Part shown: positions 62,072 to 64,000 of the stretch, one piece after another
Numbering within the stretch: position 1 is the stretch's first letter
Layout: every line of letters starts with the position of its first letter
Origin: an uncultured Isosphaeraceae bacterium
GTDB taxonomy: Bacteria > Planctomycetota > Planctomycetia > Isosphaerales > Isosphaeraceae
DNA: 64,000 nucleotides
NCBI GenBank assembly: GCA_945957605.1
Contig: CAMFLR010000001.1
Coordinates: 744,001-808,000, forward strand
Direction of reading: 5' to 3'
The notes under the pieces: model-generated
What the model saw: only the letters and a program-made list of their open reading frames with translations
The model's database searches: none
What the model was told of the DNA's origin: nothing
Position numbers and translations under genes: made by a program

Positions 62072-64000
62072 TCAGTTCCCCTTGGGTTGGCTGGCAGACT
62101 GGGAATGTGCGGGCGTGGCGTGGACGACAGTCGCTGGCTTGTTCTGGGGCGAGAGTGCGGTCGACGAGACGATTTCCACCATCAGTTTACGGATATTGAA
62201 TCCATTCGCAACGAATGAGTCGCGAAGGCTCGTCGACTCACTCAAACCATACGCCCGAATCGGCTGTTTCACGACATAGTGGAAAAGCTGCTCAACGAAC
62301 GCTTCGTGGCTTTCCGAGCTCTTGGAAACGAGCGTGGCAAGCTCGCGGGCGTTCTTGTAGTTGTACGACTTACCCGAAGGATCGTCGTAAACGCCGCTCG
62401 CGTCGATTGCCTTCCCCTTCTCATCCTTGCGGAATCGACCAATCGCGTCGAAGTTCTCCATCGAAAACCCGAGCGGGTTGATCATCTGATGGCAACTCGC
62501 GCAGAACGAAGGCTTGGTTTGCAGGCCGACGCGTTCGCGGGTTGTGAGATTCGGATGCAGGTCTGCGATCAAGGGTGCGACTGCGGCCGGAGGCGCCGGC
62601 AGTGATCGCCCCAGCACGCTTCGGGCCACGAACACGCCACGGTGAATCGGCGAGCTTGTCGCCGTGTATGCAAATGTAGACATCAAGTAAGGATGTGAAA
62701 ACACACCGGCGCGGACGTCGGAGTCAACTTTCACCTTCGTAAACGATGCTTCTTTCGGCAGCTTCGCGCCGTAAACCGCCGCAAGCCGGCCGTTCAGGTA
62801 GAGCGAATCACTCAGAAGCAGTTGACGGAAGTCAGATGATTCCGACCAGACCACCTCATCCAGGAACAGGTCGAGCGATACCCGGAGGTCGGAAAGCACC
62901 TGCTTGTCGAACGCCGCGTAGAGCTTTTCATCCTTGGAAATGTCGGGTGGCGTTTCGACCTTGAGCCACTGATGCAAAAACTCACGCATCTTGACGCGAG
63001 CGCGAACGTCGCTGACCATCCGCTCCGCTTGTCGGCTAATTTCCTCGCGAGTGCTAAGTTTGCCAGCTTTCGCAGCGTCGAAGAGAGTCTGGTCGGGCAT
63101 CGAATCCCAGAGGCCAAACGATAACCGGCAGGCCACATCGTACGCATCAGGCTTTTCGTTCACGAACTCGCTGTAGAGGAAGCGTGGTGAATTGAGGACG
63201 AGCAAAATCACTCGCTTGACCGACTCTTCAGGCGCCCGGCCGTCGACGAATTGGTGTTCAACATACCGCTGCTTCGTTTCATCATCGAGCGGCCGACGGA
63301 ACGCACGCTCGGCGAACTTCATGCAGAATACTTTGAGCTTGTTCTTGCGATCGCCCTCGGTGTCGAACACGCCGGTAACGTCGCGCATGTGCGCCAGCAC
63401 ATAATCAGCAACTTCAAACGCCGCGTTCGTCTTCGCCTGGTCCCATGCCTTCGAGATCGTCGTTCCCCGCTCGTAGCCGACGCTGCGATCATCGGGCGGG
63501 AACGCGGTTTCGAGCACGAACGACTCGGGCGCGTTGACGGGCGAGAGATAGCGATCGGCGATCACCTCAACCGGTCGCATCGGCGGCTTCCATTCGAGCG
63601 AGATCGAACCAGGCTCGATTTCCAGCTTCGCCTTCTTCTCCTTCGAGTCTTCGACGCCCGACTTTCCCTTCTGGTATTCGAGGCGAATCGAATACGGGCG
63701 GCCGGCGAGGAAATACATCGGCGCCTTGTATTCAGTGTCCTTGCCCGATTTCACCGTCGCATCGATCGCGGGCTTGCGCTGGTCGTTCACCCAGAGTTTG
63801 AAGCTATTCTCAGTTCGGATGATGATTTCATATTCACCCGACTCGGGCGGAATGATCGACCCTCGCCAGACGATGCCGAACTCCTTGGGCTCGATCTTGG
63901 GATCGGGGCTCTCTTTCTTGAAATCAAAACGCACCTGGGGATCGACTCGGGTGAGCACCGGTTCGCCTTGACGGCGCTTCGTCTTGAAATACTGCCCTTT
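62072..64000 (-). CDS. PA14/DUF1592/DUF1588/DUF1585 cytochrome protein (N terminus outside the window)
   Basis: At least 642 residues are visible, in frame to the window edge (the sequence continues through [16 protein letters not shown]), so the start is missing. Domain order seen: PA14-like ([21 protein letters not shown]), a linker, then the DUF1592 ([23 protein letters not shown]), DUF1588 ([21 protein letters not shown] and [19 protein letters not shown], a CxxCH) and DUF1585 (REGLAT-like C terminus) modules. The missing part should hold the planctomycete cytochrome C and DUF1587 domains. Usually paired with DUF1552, as here. Believed to act in periplasmic oxidation of complex carbohydrates. 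Confidence 0.93.
   Translation of the reverse strand, partial: KGQYFKTKRRQGEPVLTRVDPQVRFDFKKESPDPKIEPKEFGIVWRGSIIPPESGEYEIIIRTENSFKLWVNDQRKPAIDATVKSGKDTEYKAPMYFLAGRPYSIRLEYQKGKSGVEDSKEKKAKLEIEPGSISLEWKPPMRPVEVIADRYLSPVNAPESFVLETAFPPDDRSVGYERGTTISKAWDQAKTNAAFEVADYVLAHMRDVTGVFDTEGDRKNKLKVFCMKFAERAFRRPLDDETKQRYVEHQFVDGRAPEESVKRVILLVLNSPRFLYSEFVNEKPDAYDVACRLSFGLWDSMPDQTLFDAAKAGKLSTREEISRQAERMVSDVRARVKMREFLHQWLKVETPPDISKDEKLYAAFDKQVLSDLRVSLDLFLDEVVWSESSDFRQLLLSDSLYLNGRLAAVYGAKLPKEASFTKVKVDSDVRAGVFSHPYLMSTFAYTATSSPIHRGVFVARSVLGRSLPAPPAAVAPLIADLHPNLTTRERVGLQTKPSFCASCHQMINPLGFSMENFDAIGRFRKDEKGKAIDASGVYDDPSGKSYNYKNARELATLVSKSSESHEAFVEQLFHYVVKQPIRAYGLSESTSLRDSFVANGFNIRKLMVEIVSSTALSPQNKPATVVHATPAHSQSASQPKGN

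Noticed and set aside
1-64000. tRNA, rRNA or CRISPR array
   Set aside because: Intergenic gaps were read for cloverleaf ends (GGTTCGA-type loops, CCA) and for regularly spaced direct repeats; none was found by eye. A covariance-model scan would be decisive.

Overview
The window looks like a chromosomal segment of a Planctomycetota bacterium, probably an Isosphaeraceae/Gemmataceae relative (inference from gene families; no rRNA is present). Evidence: a DUF1552 + PA14/DUF1592/DUF1588 gene pair, PVC-type beta-propeller/HEAT/CxxCH cytochromes, two BlaI/M56-peptidase pairs, a sulfatase, a PEP-CTERM protein, a coiled-coil-plus-beta outer-membrane-like protein, TatC with an inserted periplasmic loop, and futalosine-route menaquinone genes. 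The DNA is GC-rich, so almost every real gene casts long antisense shadow ORFs. I see no tRNA, rRNA, CRISPR, prophage or intact insertion sequence; the region reads as core chromosome.

Layout. 1-4.5 kb: valS (3' end cut by the window), citramalate synthase, a uracil-DNA-glycosylase-like protein. 4.6-8.2 kb: BlaI/M56 pair 1, two Hsp20 genes behind a sigma-54-like promoter, a small membrane protein. 8.3-17.6 kb: a lipid-anchor-like hypothetical, cobA-hemD fusion and tatC (minus strand, overlapping), mannose-6-phosphate isomerase, a membrane protein, and BlaI/M56 pair 2, whose promoter is covered by two abutting 22-bp dyads and whose M56 protein ends in a secretin-like domain. 17.6-24.2 kb: GT87-like protein, a stand-alone LigD-type phosphoesterase domain, hypotheticals, and an ABC exporter. 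A 21-bp perfect inverted repeat separates this from a minus-strand block at 24.3-30.7 kb: mqnA, mqnC, a NatA-type ATPase, a NatB-CPBP protease fusion and a membrane-tethered TAXI receptor. A divergent amidohydrolase (31.1 kb) may be the aminofutalosine deaminase of the same pathway.

32-42 kb: SIMPL protein, sulfatase, hypotheticals, a PEP-CTERM protein, and a TetR-controlled DevBCA/MacB-type exporter with a likely TetR operator. 42.7-46.7 kb: glnA and a zinc-ribbon/pseudokinase/multi-membrane-span protein. 46.9-57.7 kb: two large secreted cytochrome/propeller proteins, a Tat-exported dienelactone hydrolase, a CBM9-like protein, dksA-lspA (coupled), an SDR epimerase and a DJ-1/PfpI protein. 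57.7-64 kb: outer-membrane-like protein, xylose isomerase with a strong terminator, and the DUF1552/DUF1592 pair (the latter cut by the window edge).

Functional themes: cell-envelope sensing by proteolysis (two BlaI/M56 pairs), ABC export, periplasmic carbohydrate/sulfate oxidation with c-type cytochromes, and menaquinone and tetrapyrrole synthesis. Tat export links tatC with at least two twin-arginine substrates encoded here.
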